A DNA stretch of 64,000 nt from Russula earlei (lineage: Eukaryota; Basidiomycota; Agaricomycetes; Russulales; Russulaceae): the NCBI GenBank assembly GCA_025769875.1, contig JAGFNK010000013.1, forward strand, positions 62,001 to 126,000. The letters run 5' to 3'. Position 1 is the first letter of the stretch, and each line of letters starts with the position of its first letter. Positions 45,626-57,920 of the stretch are shown here, piece after piece. The notes under the pieces are model-generated. The model was not told where the DNA came from. It saw only the letters and a list, made by a program, of their open reading frames with translations, and searched no databases. The translations under genes and the position numbers were made by a program.

Positions 45626-47361
45626 TCACTTCCCTTCTGCCTCGCCTTCACCCGTTGCCGCCTTCTTCTTTTGTTTCTTGGTTTCTCTCAGTTTCCTCGT
45701 CAGCAGCTCTTTAAGTTCTTCATCCTCGAGCTCCTTCTCCGTCCTTACAAGCTCCGGTTTGTACCATACCGGCGGGTGCGTCAATAACGAAGGACCACCA
45801 GGGAGCAGAGCAATCGTGAAATGGAAAGCGGCAACGAAAGTGTTCGGTGGTGTATATCTATGTCTTCTTATCAACATCCAGCGTTCAACGTGACGGGTGT
45901 GGGAGGAGACGCACACTACTTCATAGGGCTTGACCAGACTATGTTGCACAGCCTCTTGCAGTCCCATCCGTGCACGCTTCTCGTCGTCCAGTACACGCAC
46001 ATTGAATGGGAATGGACCCGCTTTTTTCTGCACCTCCGAGAATACCGCACGTGATGTTTTCATCTTGAGCTGATAAGATACCGTATGGTCGCGCTGGTAG
46101 ATCGTCGTTCGCGATTCTTCCAACCGAGCCTGTACCACATCAAGTTGAAGACATAGGGGAAAAAAACGGGTGATCTTACCTTGCCATCCTCCCCCGATGA
46201 CACCAGGATGTCGATCCCGTACACCTCACCCTCAGCAAACGTGACCGTTTCGAAATCTCTCTTTTGTCCCTCGTTCGGATTGAGGATGATGCGTTTCTTC
46301 CCGTCAATCACGTTTTGCGTCTGCTGGCACGACAGCATGCCTATGGCGTTCCGCGCAATCATGTCTATTAGTCCAACGGCTCTTCGCCCAGTCCCAAGGG
46401 TGGTACGGGGAGGGCGGGTAAACGCGAAACCAAAAACGCACCTTCGACGGGCTTGCAGTCCCACGCCGCCGCCACCTTACTCACCGCTTCCGTAACCTGC
46501 CAATTCTTGTTGCCCACGCGCACGAGGCGCATCGCGACCTCCGCAGCCGACCACGCGGCCTGCAGCGCGTCCGCACGACGGCCCGTCACGGGGCTCTCTG
46601 GCGTCGCCCCGACGACGATCGTCTCGGCCGCGATCGCCGCGAAGCCGTCGATGTGCGCGCCCAGGTGCAGCTTGACCACGTCGCCCTTGGCGAGCTTCTG
46701 TGCCGATAGTGGATCCGAGCTGCGTGTGCGTGTGCGTGAGGAAGCGGAGCGGAACGGGGGGGAGGGGGGAAACAAAAGGAGAGAGAGAGAGAAAATAAAA
46801 GAGACGCACGACAGTGGCGAAAAGTGCGCGACGCAGTTGTTCACCGATATGGACGTCGGGAAAGCGAGTCCTGCATCAACACAAACGGGAGAGAGAGAAG
46901 ATCAACACAAAAATAAAAATAAAAATAAAAAATAAAAAAAACGAAGCAAAGGCGGTTGCTCGTAGTTCACAGGGTTTTCGCGCAGGAGGGGGAGTTCTGG
47001 GAGGGACTGCACGAACCTTTGGAGACCTTTACTCCCTTCACGGACTTGTTGTACACGGCTGCGGTGCCCTCTTCGATAAGCTTGTCGCCCTCGACGCAGA
47101 GCTCGAGGACGCTTGCGCCCTCAACGATCAATCCGACGAGCCTTTTCACCGCAACATTGACGATGTCGGCCGCACCCTGCCATCACGCACGGCGACACGG
47201 TGATAAGCACAAAAACGCTGGAAGGTTGGGGAGGGGGGGAGGGGGGGGGGCCACGACAAAAACGCTCGGACCTTGTATTTGGTGATGTCAGCCTCTGCAG
47301 TCGAGCGTGGTTTTTCCGGGGCGGCAGCAGATGCTGGCGCAGTCTTCTCTGAATCTGACAT
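45626..47361 (-). CDS. PA2G4/EBP1-like methionine-aminopeptidase-fold protein
   Basis: Proteins of this family keep the aminopeptidase fold but not the activity. They bind pre-60S and mature ribosomes near the exit tunnel and affect growth. The start at 47361 gives MSDSEKTAPASAAAPEK. Then follow AADIVNVAVKRLVGLIVEGA, LELCVEGDKLIEEGTAAVYN, LAFPTSISVNNCVAHFSPL, LAKGDVVKLHLGAHIDGFAA, GNKNWQVTEAVSKVAAAWDC, FAEGEVYGIDILVSSGEDGK, FNVRVLDDEKRARMGLQEAV and a Lys/Glu-rich C-terminal tail ending GEGEAEGK, the usual RNA-binding tail. About eight exons join without frame breaks. One long intron carries a run of ATTTTT units (46908-46940). A start at 47703 is open but lacks family support. Confidence 0.9.
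46908..46940. repeat. (AAAAAT)n low-complexity tract in a PA2G4-like intron
   Basis: Four to five AAAAAT units on the plus strand form a T-rich tract on the sense strand of the minus-strand gene, upstream of the 3' splice site. Confidence 0.85.
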
Positions 47362-48743
47362 GAGATCGCTGAGTGGGTTGGCCGGATGGGAGGATAAACG
47401 AGAAGGGGAGCGAGGGATTAGGATTCTGTTTGTTCGATTCGACCTGATCCGATTAGATCTGTGCTGCGACGAATTACCTAATTTGGAAGTGCTACGGTTG
47501 CCGTCTGTCTCTGTCTCTGTCAAGTGAAAATGAAAACGACACACGGCCGCGAACCCCTCAACAGAGTCAAGTTCTCTTAAGGCCACGATGACCGTCCTAC
47601 TGAGGTTGACTATGAGCGTACTCTTACTTGACCATCCGTCTCTGCCCGTTGCATGGATGGGCCTTGCCTCGGCCATCCCTGCCCATCGTGATGTTGGGGT
47701 CATGAGGCAACCTCATCCCACTCGGAAGAACTACCGCCGGGACGTGGGGAGGGCCCTGCCCACATGCCGGTCTCGGGGACCGCCTTTCGTTGACGCTACT
47801 GCTTTGAGCCCGATGATGACAGCTGCACCCTCGAGGTGCTGACGGGGGGGGGGTTCCTGGTTTCTTGTCTCTGGCAGGGTAAAAATCACCTTCCTCCTCC
47901 ATTTTTTTTTGGCGTTCTCTTCCTCGCTGATGGCGTCGTTCGCGCTTCCTCCTGAAGAGTGATTGTCACTTCTGAGCGGGAAGGGCTCGTTTTAGATCCG
48001 AAAAGTCGTCCAAGTAGTATGTGAACGTGTAGAATTTCTGAAGGTTCGTCAGTAACCGGTTCCTCCCAGTAAATACTAGCACAGGTACCGGTTACCGTGT
48101 ATACAGAGAATGGGAGCACGCGGGGAGGGTTGCGACTGCAGGCATTGGCCTTCGTATGTTATACTGTGGCAGGTCCATCATGACATCTCCCCTCTGTCCA
48201 CAACATTCCAGATCATGGCTATACGTTTGTCGCGTCATGATTTGGCGTTGATGCGACGTTCATGGATCAACGACCAAAGCCGCCAGTTCAGCACTGTATG
48301 ACCCCCGAATACGTGCCACGAGTCGAGTCGAGTCGTTAGGCGGTCACTGGCACACCGCGATTAATGCGCTCTCAGCAGCGGAGGCCAGGTGATGCCAGAT
48401 TGCACCGCAAGTGCTCGATGTCGCGGAGCTGTGCCATGCAGTCCTTCATGATACCCTTGATCTTCATGTGTCATGAAACCACAAGCACAACGCCAATACG
48501 ACCAAGGACTGTTTAACCACCTTGTACGATTAGATCTGAGCTGTTACAAAGTACCTAATTATGATGTGATGTGGCCCACACAGGGCAGCGTGGATTAGTT
48601 AGTTCTAATAAAGAGAGAGCAGCAGCGCAAATGAGTGAACGAAAGCAAAGCGATGGTGCAGAGGCAACAAGCGAGTGACAAAGCCCAAAAATGAATAATC
48701 ACGCCAAACGGTGACCACTAGTCTTCGGAGAGACCTGCTCCCG
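47362..48743. other. 1.4 kb intergenic region, nothing recognised
   Basis: This lies between the PA2G4-like gene and the 3' end of the methyltransferase gene. The open frames here are short, with no recognisable motif. The first few hundred bases probably hold the PA2G4-like promoter. Confidence 0.45.
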
Positions 48744-50568
48744 TTAGCGTCGTGTCTCGGTCACACTCCCGCTGAACTTCCACGCCACAAATCCTCTCAC
48801 GCATCGAATGACCTCGGGTTTTACGGGGCCGGGTGATGCGAGGCCAGCGAGATACTTTTCGCTCTGTACACGTTTCACGCCCTTGAGCCAACGTCCATAG
48901 TCTGAATCCGGATCCGGCCGTGGTGACATGCGGACAACCCACTGCAGACGCTGTTTTGTATTGGATGCCATGTCAATTCGAGATCGCATGTGACTGCCGA
49001 GACATCGCCATCAGTATGAGGCAGCGAATGATAGTCGAAAGACCTGACCATTCCCAGTTTAGCCAGTGGGATTCAAACTCTTCGCGTATGGTGTGTAAAC
49101 TCGACCTGCCAGGCTGATTGTTCAAAAGTGGTAATCTGCGGTCCTTGCTGTACAGCTGATTGTATGCATCCCAAATGGCTTCCTTGCAGCTAGTCACGAT
49201 GGCGACCATACGTGCCAGATGCATAGACGATTGGGAGGGTATAAAGTGCGGAGGTGCTTCGCTTGCCGACATCCATGTCGCTGAAGACTCGACGTCATCC
49301 TTGACAGTAGCATGCCCAAGGCGGCGGAAAGGTTCAGGATCGAACATCTGTTCGGAGCTAGCTGACGAAAGCGGGCATAGGGTAGAGGGACGGATGAGAA
49401 TTTTGAGCGAAGGAAGAGCACGGAAGGTCTGGAAAATTGCTGAAAGATAAAAGGGCAATACCCTGGTGATACTTGCTGATATCCATCGTGACGAAAGCAT
49501 TTCATGCCAAGCTCTGGTCAATCTCGAGTGGTCAACTGGGTCGATAGAGTATTTCAATGAGAAGGACGCGTCGTCGAGATTCCAGCCATCAGAGTATAAA
49601 GTATCGGTCGGAGTAGGGGATGGAATGGTCCTGACATCAGCAGAGTAAATATCCGGCGCACGCAGGAAACGCGAGTCGGGCCCTGCACTGAGTGGTGGGA
49701 CAGAGTCCGAGGGAGGGTAAAGCTGTTGCGCCGGAGATATAGCAGATTGAGGTTCGGGTTCGGGCGACTTGTGACCAGGAAAATGAAGATCTTCATCGAT
49801 GACCTAGCCCGATTTAAGTACATCGAAGCAACGCACACATGAGACCATACCTCCAGAACACCTCCAGGTTTCAAGACACGATTGATTTCCTATGTGACAG
49901 GTAAACCGAGGAAATTGCATGGAAGAGATGGACGATCGACTAACCTGTAGAAATACGTACCACTGAAAACCAATTCAATTGACAGTTTGAGTAAGATGTT
50001 CCATCATTGCTCACCTCGGTTTCCGCGAGATTGAGAGAACAGTAGGACAATCGCACCATGTCGAACGTATTACTGGGATAATCGAGGGAGAGATCTCGTC
50101 TGAGACGAAGGGTAAACGCGGGGGAGCGAGGAACGGGAGAGAGAGAATGTGACACACGATGGATCACCGCGGACATACGCGACACGATCAGCAAGCCTCA
50201 TTGATCGAATGAGGGCGTTCATTCCCTCCTTGTACATACCGAGAAGACTATGGGCCATGATGCGGCATTTCTATGATGAAGGTCACTAAGTCAGAATAGG
50301 ACGCCTGAGTTGTAAAGAGTTGGATACAGACGGGCCATGTCTGCGCAGCATGGATTGCCCAGAAATCGAAGCCATTCCCGAGAGCAAGCACAACCTCGGG
50401 CGGGACGTCTGGATTGTGCAAGGTGATGCCGCCGACGAGGCGTTCCATGAACATTGTGTCCCAATTGTTACTGTGATGAAGAGCGCGTCAGGTCTAGGGA
50501 AGGGGGGGGGCACCCGAGATGAAGGGCACGCACAAGTCGGCAAGGGGATTTGAATAAGTCATCGGCAT
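48744..50568 (-). CDS. SAM-dependent methyltransferase-like protein
   Basis: The order of motifs is that of fungal class I methyltransferases of unknown substrate. Near 50440 is NNWDTMFMERLVGGITLHNP, followed by motif I as VVLALGNGFDFWAIHAAQTW. Then come LDYPSNTFDMVRLSYCSLNL, the short exon WYVFLQ, and EINRVLKPGGVLEVIDEDLH. A long variable C-terminal part follows, with WNLDDASFSLKYSIDPVDHS and a conserved end GFVAWK. Motif I normally reads GxGxG; here it is G-N-G-F-D, so the third Gly is Asp. The N-terminal exon (MPMTYSNPLADLCVPFIS from 50568) joins to the core with an apparent one-base phase mismatch, so the start is provisional. The gene shares an upstream region with NDUFB8, which runs the other way. 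Confidence 0.65.
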
Positions 50569-50848
50569 GCGAAATGAATCGCGTTCTGTGTGAGGGGGCT
50601 CTCCTGAGGCCATGGCCGACATCACGATACAAGGCAACACCTTGGTGTGAGTCATCCTCTGCTTGTTGTAGTCGTGGGCGGTTTGAGAGCATTGATGGAG
50701 CAAGAAGGAAGAAAAGGAGGGAGGCGGCATTGTGAACTTGAACGAGGGGAATCGGTCTAAGGCTGGATAAGGCAAGGTTCCGTGACGTCAAGCCGACAAG
50801 GCGTTCATCTCGTCCCCCGTCCCTGACCGATCTCACCTAATCCCCACC

Positions 50849-51395
50849 ATGCCCCTTCGTCTCGCCAGAGCCCTCCGCACCCCAACCACCTCTCTCCGTA
50901 GACAATATTCAAACCATGTCGACCCTCAACTAAACGGCTATCCCCAACTCCCCGACGTTTCAAGGCAGTCATTCTCTCCCCATGGCTGGTGGGATCCTCA
51001 GATGAGACGCAACTTTGGCGACACGGTACCATCAATCACTTTTCACTCAACGAGTAAATGCGCTCAATCTCTCTCAGATGCATGAGCGCGAAGAGCTCTA
51101 CTCCATGTGGGGCGCCGACATCCCTCACGTTAACCCCGCCACTGCGTTACGCCATTTCACCATCGCCGTCTCCGGCTTTGTCGCTTTTGGCCTACTATGC
51201 AATCACCTCCTCGTGCCAGAGCGACCTGCCGTCCCCCGTCAATATCCATTCGACGGCCTCGTAAAGGAATTGGGAGGGTTAGAAGAGAACAAAGTGCGTT
51301 TTCCTCCCCTACTGCGCCTCTGCTTATGTGTCCCCCTACTTTTGGTCTCATTCATCTCCTTTCAGGCTAGTGTAGAAATCATAGAAGATGATTAA
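50849..51395 (+). CDS. mitochondrial complex I subunit NDUFB8
   Basis: This accessory subunit of NADH:ubiquinone oxidoreductase sits in the distal membrane arm. The Arg-rich start (MPLRLARALRTPTTSLRR) is a typical mitochondrial presequence. It is followed by YPQLPDVSRQSFSPHGWWDP and RRNFGDTMHEREELYSMWG. The diagnostic ADIPHVNPATALRHFTIAVS comes next. One membrane span (GFVAFGLLCNHLL) follows, then VPERPAVPRQYPFDGLVKEL. Three exons (two GT-AG introns) give about 140 residues, ending IIEDD at the stop 51393-51395. The frame is intact and the length is normal for the fungal protein. Confidence 0.92.
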
Positions 51396-53516
51396 ATTTT
51401 TTGGTACCTAGACCGTCGTTCCATTCTATCACCCAATCCAACCCTGTCCCATCTGTGGGAATCTTGAAGCAGATTATGCCCGTTCGTCCACCTGAAACCA
51501 AGATTTTTGCGCTACCCGTTACATATTGATTAATCCTGAAACTCATAACCCCCCCCCAACCTAGAGTTTGTCGATTGGTGGTAGCTCAGTGAACCTTCGT
51601 CGAGATCAGATCCCGTCCCATTTTACTTGACCCTGTCGTCAAACCGCCAAATGTTTTTAGCCGCGGTATTCGGCTTGGAGACACCGTTTATCAGAACCAC
51701 ATGGCCGCGCGCAGACTCGAGAAGCGCCTTACCGCACCGCAACTAAACCACTGTTAAATTAAATGGCTCCTGAGCGTGCAAGCAATTGATGGGGACAGAT
51801 TAAATGTGGATAGCGTGTCATTCAATTCTCCGGCCAAGTCGGTTGTAAGTTCGCTGCAAAATGTCACCATCTGAAATCCACTTAATTTCCCCCCGACTCC
51901 CCGGTTCTATTCTGTATGGGAGACGACACTACTGTAGGTTGCTCGGACAGCTTACTAATCTTCCTGGTAACTGGAAAGAGTATCCTCCATCACGCATATG
52001 ATAGCGCGACCATCTTCATCGGTCTCTCGCTCCGTCCACCATTTCGCGTCGTCTGATATCGACTGTCACAACCGCGGAGAGCCATGTCCGCTTCGACACC
52101 GTACCGTCATTTCGGTCATCTGGCCTGCTTTCGAGAAGGGCAAAGAGTCGGTCTACATCACACATAGTCATGTGAAAACACTGGGTGAACCTAATATTGC
52201 TGTGATTACATGTTATTGGGAGGGAGATTTGGGGGGGGGGATTGATGCCTGCCTTGAAGGAAAAGCCCACCAGTTTCTGAGGGCTTGAAGGGCATGTGAT
52301 CAAGCCAAGGATGCTGATTTGGAGCACCAACTCAAACCCACTCTAACATTGTGCATGACATCCTCAAGAAAGGAGAAATCATGTTCACTGGCATTCTGAC
52401 TGACTTCTGGGTAGATGACTTAGGCTGTCCGGTATCTGGGCAACCTACAGTACACAAACACCAATGCGACTTCGAACTTTCCAGGTGAACGCGGGTGGCG
52501 CACGCCACTAGCGTAGCGAAGTACAGGTACTTATAGGAGCTTGATACCGTTTAAGTGCTTCAAATCACAGTATTGGATATTTCCCCGTGCGCCGTGCGCC
52601 CGGTTGAAATATTCCGCAAGATGTCCCAGCGGTCGCCCCTGCTTCCAGAGCCGGTACTCGGGCCACAGCACCCGTAGCTGGGGGGATTTTTGCTCTTCTG
52701 CTCTGCCTTGGTGGGCGCGCCGCTGGAAAGTTCTAGCGGCGACAATCCCAACTCGCCGTCCGCCCCGCCTCACCGCCTGTCCCTGCGCCATTCTGGACTT
52801 TTGTGACTTTTTTTTTTTTCCCGCCTTGTTTGCCGCCTTGGTGTCCATGATGGGTGGGCGCGGGTCAAAGGCGGTGTGACGTGAAACAGCGCGTCAATGA
52901 CGCGCGCGCCGGTGCCGCACACCGCGACACGACGACGACGTCGGTCGCACGGTCGAAAGCGTTCTCTTCTTCCTTCCTATCGCCCCCATCGAGAAGCGGG
53001 ATCTTCTCCAAATCCTGCGTCTTTTCGAAGAGAACGGACAACCAACCTTTTTGTCCTCCCTTCCGACGTCAAATCCCCCGATCATTTTCATACATAAACT
53101 CGGTCTTCGGTGACTTGCGACCGCGACGATACGTAAAACAACCAAGGGCGGGACTGGAGAGCCCCAGCCCATCGTCCGGTACAAGGATGAGACGGAGAAC
53201 AATACCAGGTGGACGGATCCAAATTGCGTTGGCCTGGCCTTTGTCTCTCCTTGCTCCAATAATAATTTCTGCCCCGGTTCCTTTTTGGCCTTCTTTTTTC
53301 TTGATTTTCTCAGGTACCGGCCCAACCATCTCCCCCTTCCACCCCCCCCAAACCAATTTGATTATGACTGAATTCTGACTGACAGATGAAAGGAAATAGA
53401 CAAAGATGACCGTCGTAGCGTTAAGATGACAAGTAAACGCAATCATATTCCATAGTGTATAGTACATCAATAGTGTATACAAGCGGACCGTCAGTTGCTA
53501 TAATTTTTTACAAGGG
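51396..53516. other. 2.1 kb intergenic region with one small basic open frame
   Basis: Most of this region has no coding signal. A minus-strand frame at 52531-52848 (105 codons) starts MDTKAANKAGKKKKSQK and is very rich in Lys and Arg. It resembles no family I know and lacks introns, so it is not counted as a gene. Long open frames on both strands at 52854-53482 overlap each other and look like chance. Confidence 0.4.
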
Positions 53517-56500
53517 TCACACTCCCGATGTCTCCTGAGACCCCGTTCCCCTGAAAACACGTCTCGCTCGCGGGCGGGACATCGTCCCGCGTAGATCTGG
53601 GCCACCTGCACCTGCATCGTCGCTATCGCTACTGGGGCTGGGGGTGACGCCGCCTTTCCTGCGCTTGCGCTTGCGCGACGACGTCCCAGTTCGAGCGACC
53701 CTGGCACCTCCCCTCCCTCCCCCCTTCCTTTTTCCGCCCCCCTCAATCGACGTCCTCCCTCCGCGGCGGCCGTTTCCTGGACCACGCCCGGCGGTCCGCA
53801 GCGGAGGCGCTTCTTCGACGTCGCTTTCCGCCGCCACCGAGGAGGAGGACGAGGGCTTGTCCTCTTCGCCGACGTCGCTCGCCTGCGTATATTTCCCCCT
53901 CCGCTGCTCGCGCAGGTCGTCGACGACCTGCTGCAACCGCTTGCTCGCGTAAGCTTTGCGGTTCCGCGGGGCTATCACGCCGCCGGCCGAGTTGACTCCA
54001 AAGTATTCGTTCAGCTTGCCCTGTTTGTTCAACGCTTGGGCCTACGAGTGCACGAGGCGCTGGTGTCACAGAGGGCGATGTCTCTCCGAGAAGGAGGGAA
54101 GACAGACCTGGTTGCGCTTTTGTATCTTCTGGATAATCGGCAGTAGAAGCTCCTCCACCTTGGACTGGTACCATCCAAGCTCTTGCGAAAGAAAGCTTGA
54201 TATTCCATGCAGTCAGCTCCGGTGACGTCGTTCCTCAAGAGCACTTACTCGCGCAGTCCATCGAGGTCTGGGAGTCCCCATTTGAACGGTTCTTTAGAAT
54301 CATCGACGGCGGGATGGAAATAGGCGTCCCGCTGAAAGTCATCAGTGCTTTCGGGGGCTGTGAAGTTTGTTGTTTGTACACACCACGACGGGATTTGGCC
54401 ATTCATCGGGAATGTACAGGGTCTTGAACCTTTTCTTCTGCGGGAGGTAGACACCATATTAATTCCCCATGCGATACATACTACGATACAGCAACTCACA
54501 AAGCGTCGTCGAAAATTGCTCTGAGACTCTTCGCCCGTGTCACGCCCAGATTGAACTCGTTGCCACCAATCCTTGAAGTTGTGCAGGCTGTCATCCCCAG
54601 GAAACTCTTTCAGTAGCTCCATGGCAACGACTAGGCCAACTCCAGGGAGGCCCTCGACGTAATCGCTGCCCAGGAGGTATGCGAGTTGCACAAGTTTCGT
54701 GCGGTCAATGCTAAGCTCGCGCACACAGTCGGCGAGGAAAAAGCACTCGACGGTTTTGGACTGATTGAACATGTTCTTGTATACCCGTGCACCGCCGAAA
54801 AGGAATACGTCCGAGTCATCCGTGATGATGCCCTCGACGAGACCGAGCTCAACAAGCGTCGCGCACTGGGCTTCCGCCTCCATGGGAGCCGTGATGTACG
54901 GGATACCGAACAGGCGGAGCATCACCTTTACCGTGGTGAGTATTCGAAAGAAAAGAGACATGTGCGTCATAAGATCTGACCATGATCTGGGCGATCATAT
55001 GCTGAGTGATATCCTCAGAATCGCGCATGGCCGCCTTCTTCTGCTGGTTAAGCGTCCTGATCTCCTCATCGATCTCACGACGAACGTCGTCGAGATCTTT
55101 TCCTTTAACTTGAGATAAGAAACGGGCAAATTCGCCTTCCTCTGCATGTGGGTCCATCTCTTGTGCGGCGTCCCAAGACTCTTCGACCACAGGCGCCTTC
55201 GCTGCTGGGCTCCCCGTGGAAGGAGGAGCATCTAAGACGGGAGACGGTGAGCGAGACCAGTCGCTTATCACATGTTCCCTTTCGGATTGTTCAGAATTAG
55301 GAGTGAGGACGTGCTTGGGGCCAGGGTGCTGTGTATTGGATTCCGGCGACTGTGCTTTGGTTCTGCCAGTCGAGATATCGTCGTCGTCAAAGTGAACCTT
55401 TGTCGCGCGTCTGGGGGTAGAAACCACATCCTTTGGTTGCGGGTTTTCAAGGACGGCGATAGACGCAGACGATTGATGCTCTGGCATTGAGACCGGGACA
55501 GGTTCCATGTCCTCGTCTGAGTCGCTAGCACCTCCCATTTGCTCCCCTATGGATTCCGCCTGAGGTAATTCATCCCGAGTCTTCGGACTTGTGTGTGGAC
55601 TAATAACTGGAGGAGCCGCCTGTGCAACTTCGTCTATCCCGTCGAGATATTCGAGTGGGGTGTCCTCGCTGAGATCAGGCGACGGGGACCGGGGGCCAAT
55701 TAGTCGTTTAGGAGCATTGAACACAGACGCGTCCGGGATCGACGATGAGGGCCTTTGGGCCATTGAGATAGACTTGGGCGTCGGCCCTGCATTGGCAATC
55801 GCCAACGCGGTTTCGAGACGGCCCGGGACGTTAAGTTCGTCACCATCAGAGGTCTCGCTGGTCAAATTTTCTTGTTCTGGGACATCGAGGCTGCTTCCCG
55901 CCGTAGAGGTAGCATGTGTAGCCAGTCGCTCACGAAACTCGTTACGAGAGGCGGTAAGAGCACGCTGTAGGATGGCCTTCTCGTGGGACTCGAGGGACTC
56001 CTGAATCGCCTGCTGCATCGTGGCGTCGTCGTCGTCAGTGGCGGGCAACAGCGGGGAATCTTCATCGGTGTCAACATCGAACAATGGTCGAACGTTCCGC
56101 TCCATTTTGGGGGACTTTGTCGCGACCAGCGTCGGGTTTTTCTTCGGAGTCCTACGTTTTCCGATGCCGGCCAAGGCCATATGCTTCTGGAACTCGTGCA
56201 GATCAGGGTCGGGTAAGGACTGCCCAGGTCTGCAACATCGCGGTCAGACAATAACTCCGGCCAGAGAAAAAAAGACCATTTGGTTAGAGACGAACATCGC
56301 GACCTCTTCCATGTCCATGTCGCTGTCTTCGGGCTCACCTTTCGGAGAGGCCGGGTCTTGATCGATTTGGATCGGATTTTCTCTGCTGCCGTCGTCGCGT
56401 ATGCCCAAGATCCAGCCGCCCTCCCGGTCGGTATTCTTGATGAGGACGTACTCCCTGTTCCGTTCGCTCGCGATCCGAACGGGGATGGAAACGTGCGCCT

Positions 56501-57658
56501 GGCCGATGGTGTCGGTGGTGATAAACAGCTGCTGCGTGAGCGCGTTCCGCTGCTGAAGGTTTTTGATCTGCTCCTTCGAAAAGTCGAGGGGGGTGCGAGA
56601 CTTCTTGAGCATGCTCTGCAGGCGCTTGTAGGACGTCTGGCGGGACTTGAGACGAAGGTCGCCGACGATCTCGTACTGCACCTCGGTCGGGAGCTCCCGG
56701 AAGGCGGGCGAAGCGAGGTCGAAGTCCTCGGAACGCATCTCCTCGATGAACGCGCGCAGCTCTTCCTCGGTGGCCAGTCGCGGATCGGGGACCGCGGACC
56801 GCGTCGCCTCGGCGACGCGCTTCTCGAGGTTGACCTCCGGCAGTCGATACGGGTCGTGGTCGTGCCAGCGGTCCTTGGACTTGGAGAACGGGGACGGGCC
56901 CGGTGCCAGCGCCGCCGAAGCGTCGTCCCCTCCCCTGCTCGGCGTCTTGGGCGGCGCTCTGGGCGTCCGGGGCGGCGCGTCGCCCATCAGGTCTTCCAGA
57001 TACACCGTGCTCTCGTCTATCACGAAGGGCCCGGCGCGCTCCTTTCCCTTCCCTTTCGACGGCTTTGACTTTTCGGATCTGCGAGCCGAGCACGGGGAGA
57101 GGGGAGAGATGTGCGCGCGTGAGGGAGGGTGGAACGGTCGTCCGTGCACGCGGAGGCGCACGACGTACCTTTGCGCCTGTGCGTGGTTGAGGGCTTCGCG
57201 CCTCAATTGGGCAGCGAGGAGCCTCTCCGCAACCTTGGCATGACTGAGGGCCGCGCCACTCTTCTTCCTTTTGCGCTCGGCCTGCGAGGGGACGAAGGGC
57301 ACGATTCAGAACAGTTGACGCGCGCGGTGACGGACGTACGATGGTATTCCGCTTGAGCGCAGGGGCACCTCCATCGAACACGAAGACGGGCTTGATTCCG
57401 TAGAACAGGAGTTTGCAGATCCGGCGCAGGAAACCCAACACATGCGCGTTGACAAGGGCTTTGCCCTCCTTGTCGCGCATGGTGGCCTGGAATTGGTAGA
57501 TCCAGATGCTAGAGTCAATGGCAAGAGCCTTTCCCTCCATGGTTTCCAGCCTTTCCACACACGTTCTCAGTATGCCGTATCCGACAGAGAACGGGAGAGC
57601 CGTACAATACTGGCCGACCTAGGGGCGTCAACAAATCCCAGAGAGATTTGACACCCAT
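53517..57658 (-). CDS. RAD2: XPG/Rad2 structure-specific endonuclease (nucleotide excision repair)
   Basis: Rad2/XPG makes the 3' incision in nucleotide excision repair. The N-region starts at 57658 with MGVKSLWDLLTPLGRPVL, then LETMEGKALAIDSSIWIYQF and YGIKPVFVFDGGAPALKR. A long acidic spacer follows, including FDVDTDEDSPLLPATDDDDA, typical of XPG. The I-region has FGIPYITAPMEAEAQCATL and LVEGIITDDSDVFLFGGARV, whose acidic residues bind the catalytic metals. A helix-turn-helix follows with LLGSDYVEGLPGVGLVVAME. The tail has WGLPDLDGLRE, KQGKLNEYFG (a PCNA-type site is possible) and basic nuclear-localisation stretches (RKRKRRKGG). All joins I tested keep frame, including the first intron, which lies inside GRPVL-LETM. 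Length is over 1,000 residues, normal for Rad2. Confidence 0.93.
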
Positions 57659-57920
57659 GTCGAAGTACAAGTCTTCATGAACGTACGTAGGAGTCACGTT
57701 CCGTTCAATATCAAATCAATATCAATAATGTGTTGTGACAAAACAACTAAATAATGACCCTCACAAGCAAGGGAGACCAATCCAAGGTCCAAACATGACA
57801 CAAAAGAAACGTCCATACCCGAAGAAAGGACAGCATAGTGAAAGCAACCTCTGTGTGCATAAATCGACATGAAAAAAAAATAATTTTAATCCATTGTTAT
57901 TCCCGTTCGTTAACCACTTG

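Noticed and set aside
52854..53482. Long open frames on both strands
   Set aside because: The frames overlap each other on opposite strands, show no conserved motif and have a biased low-complexity composition.
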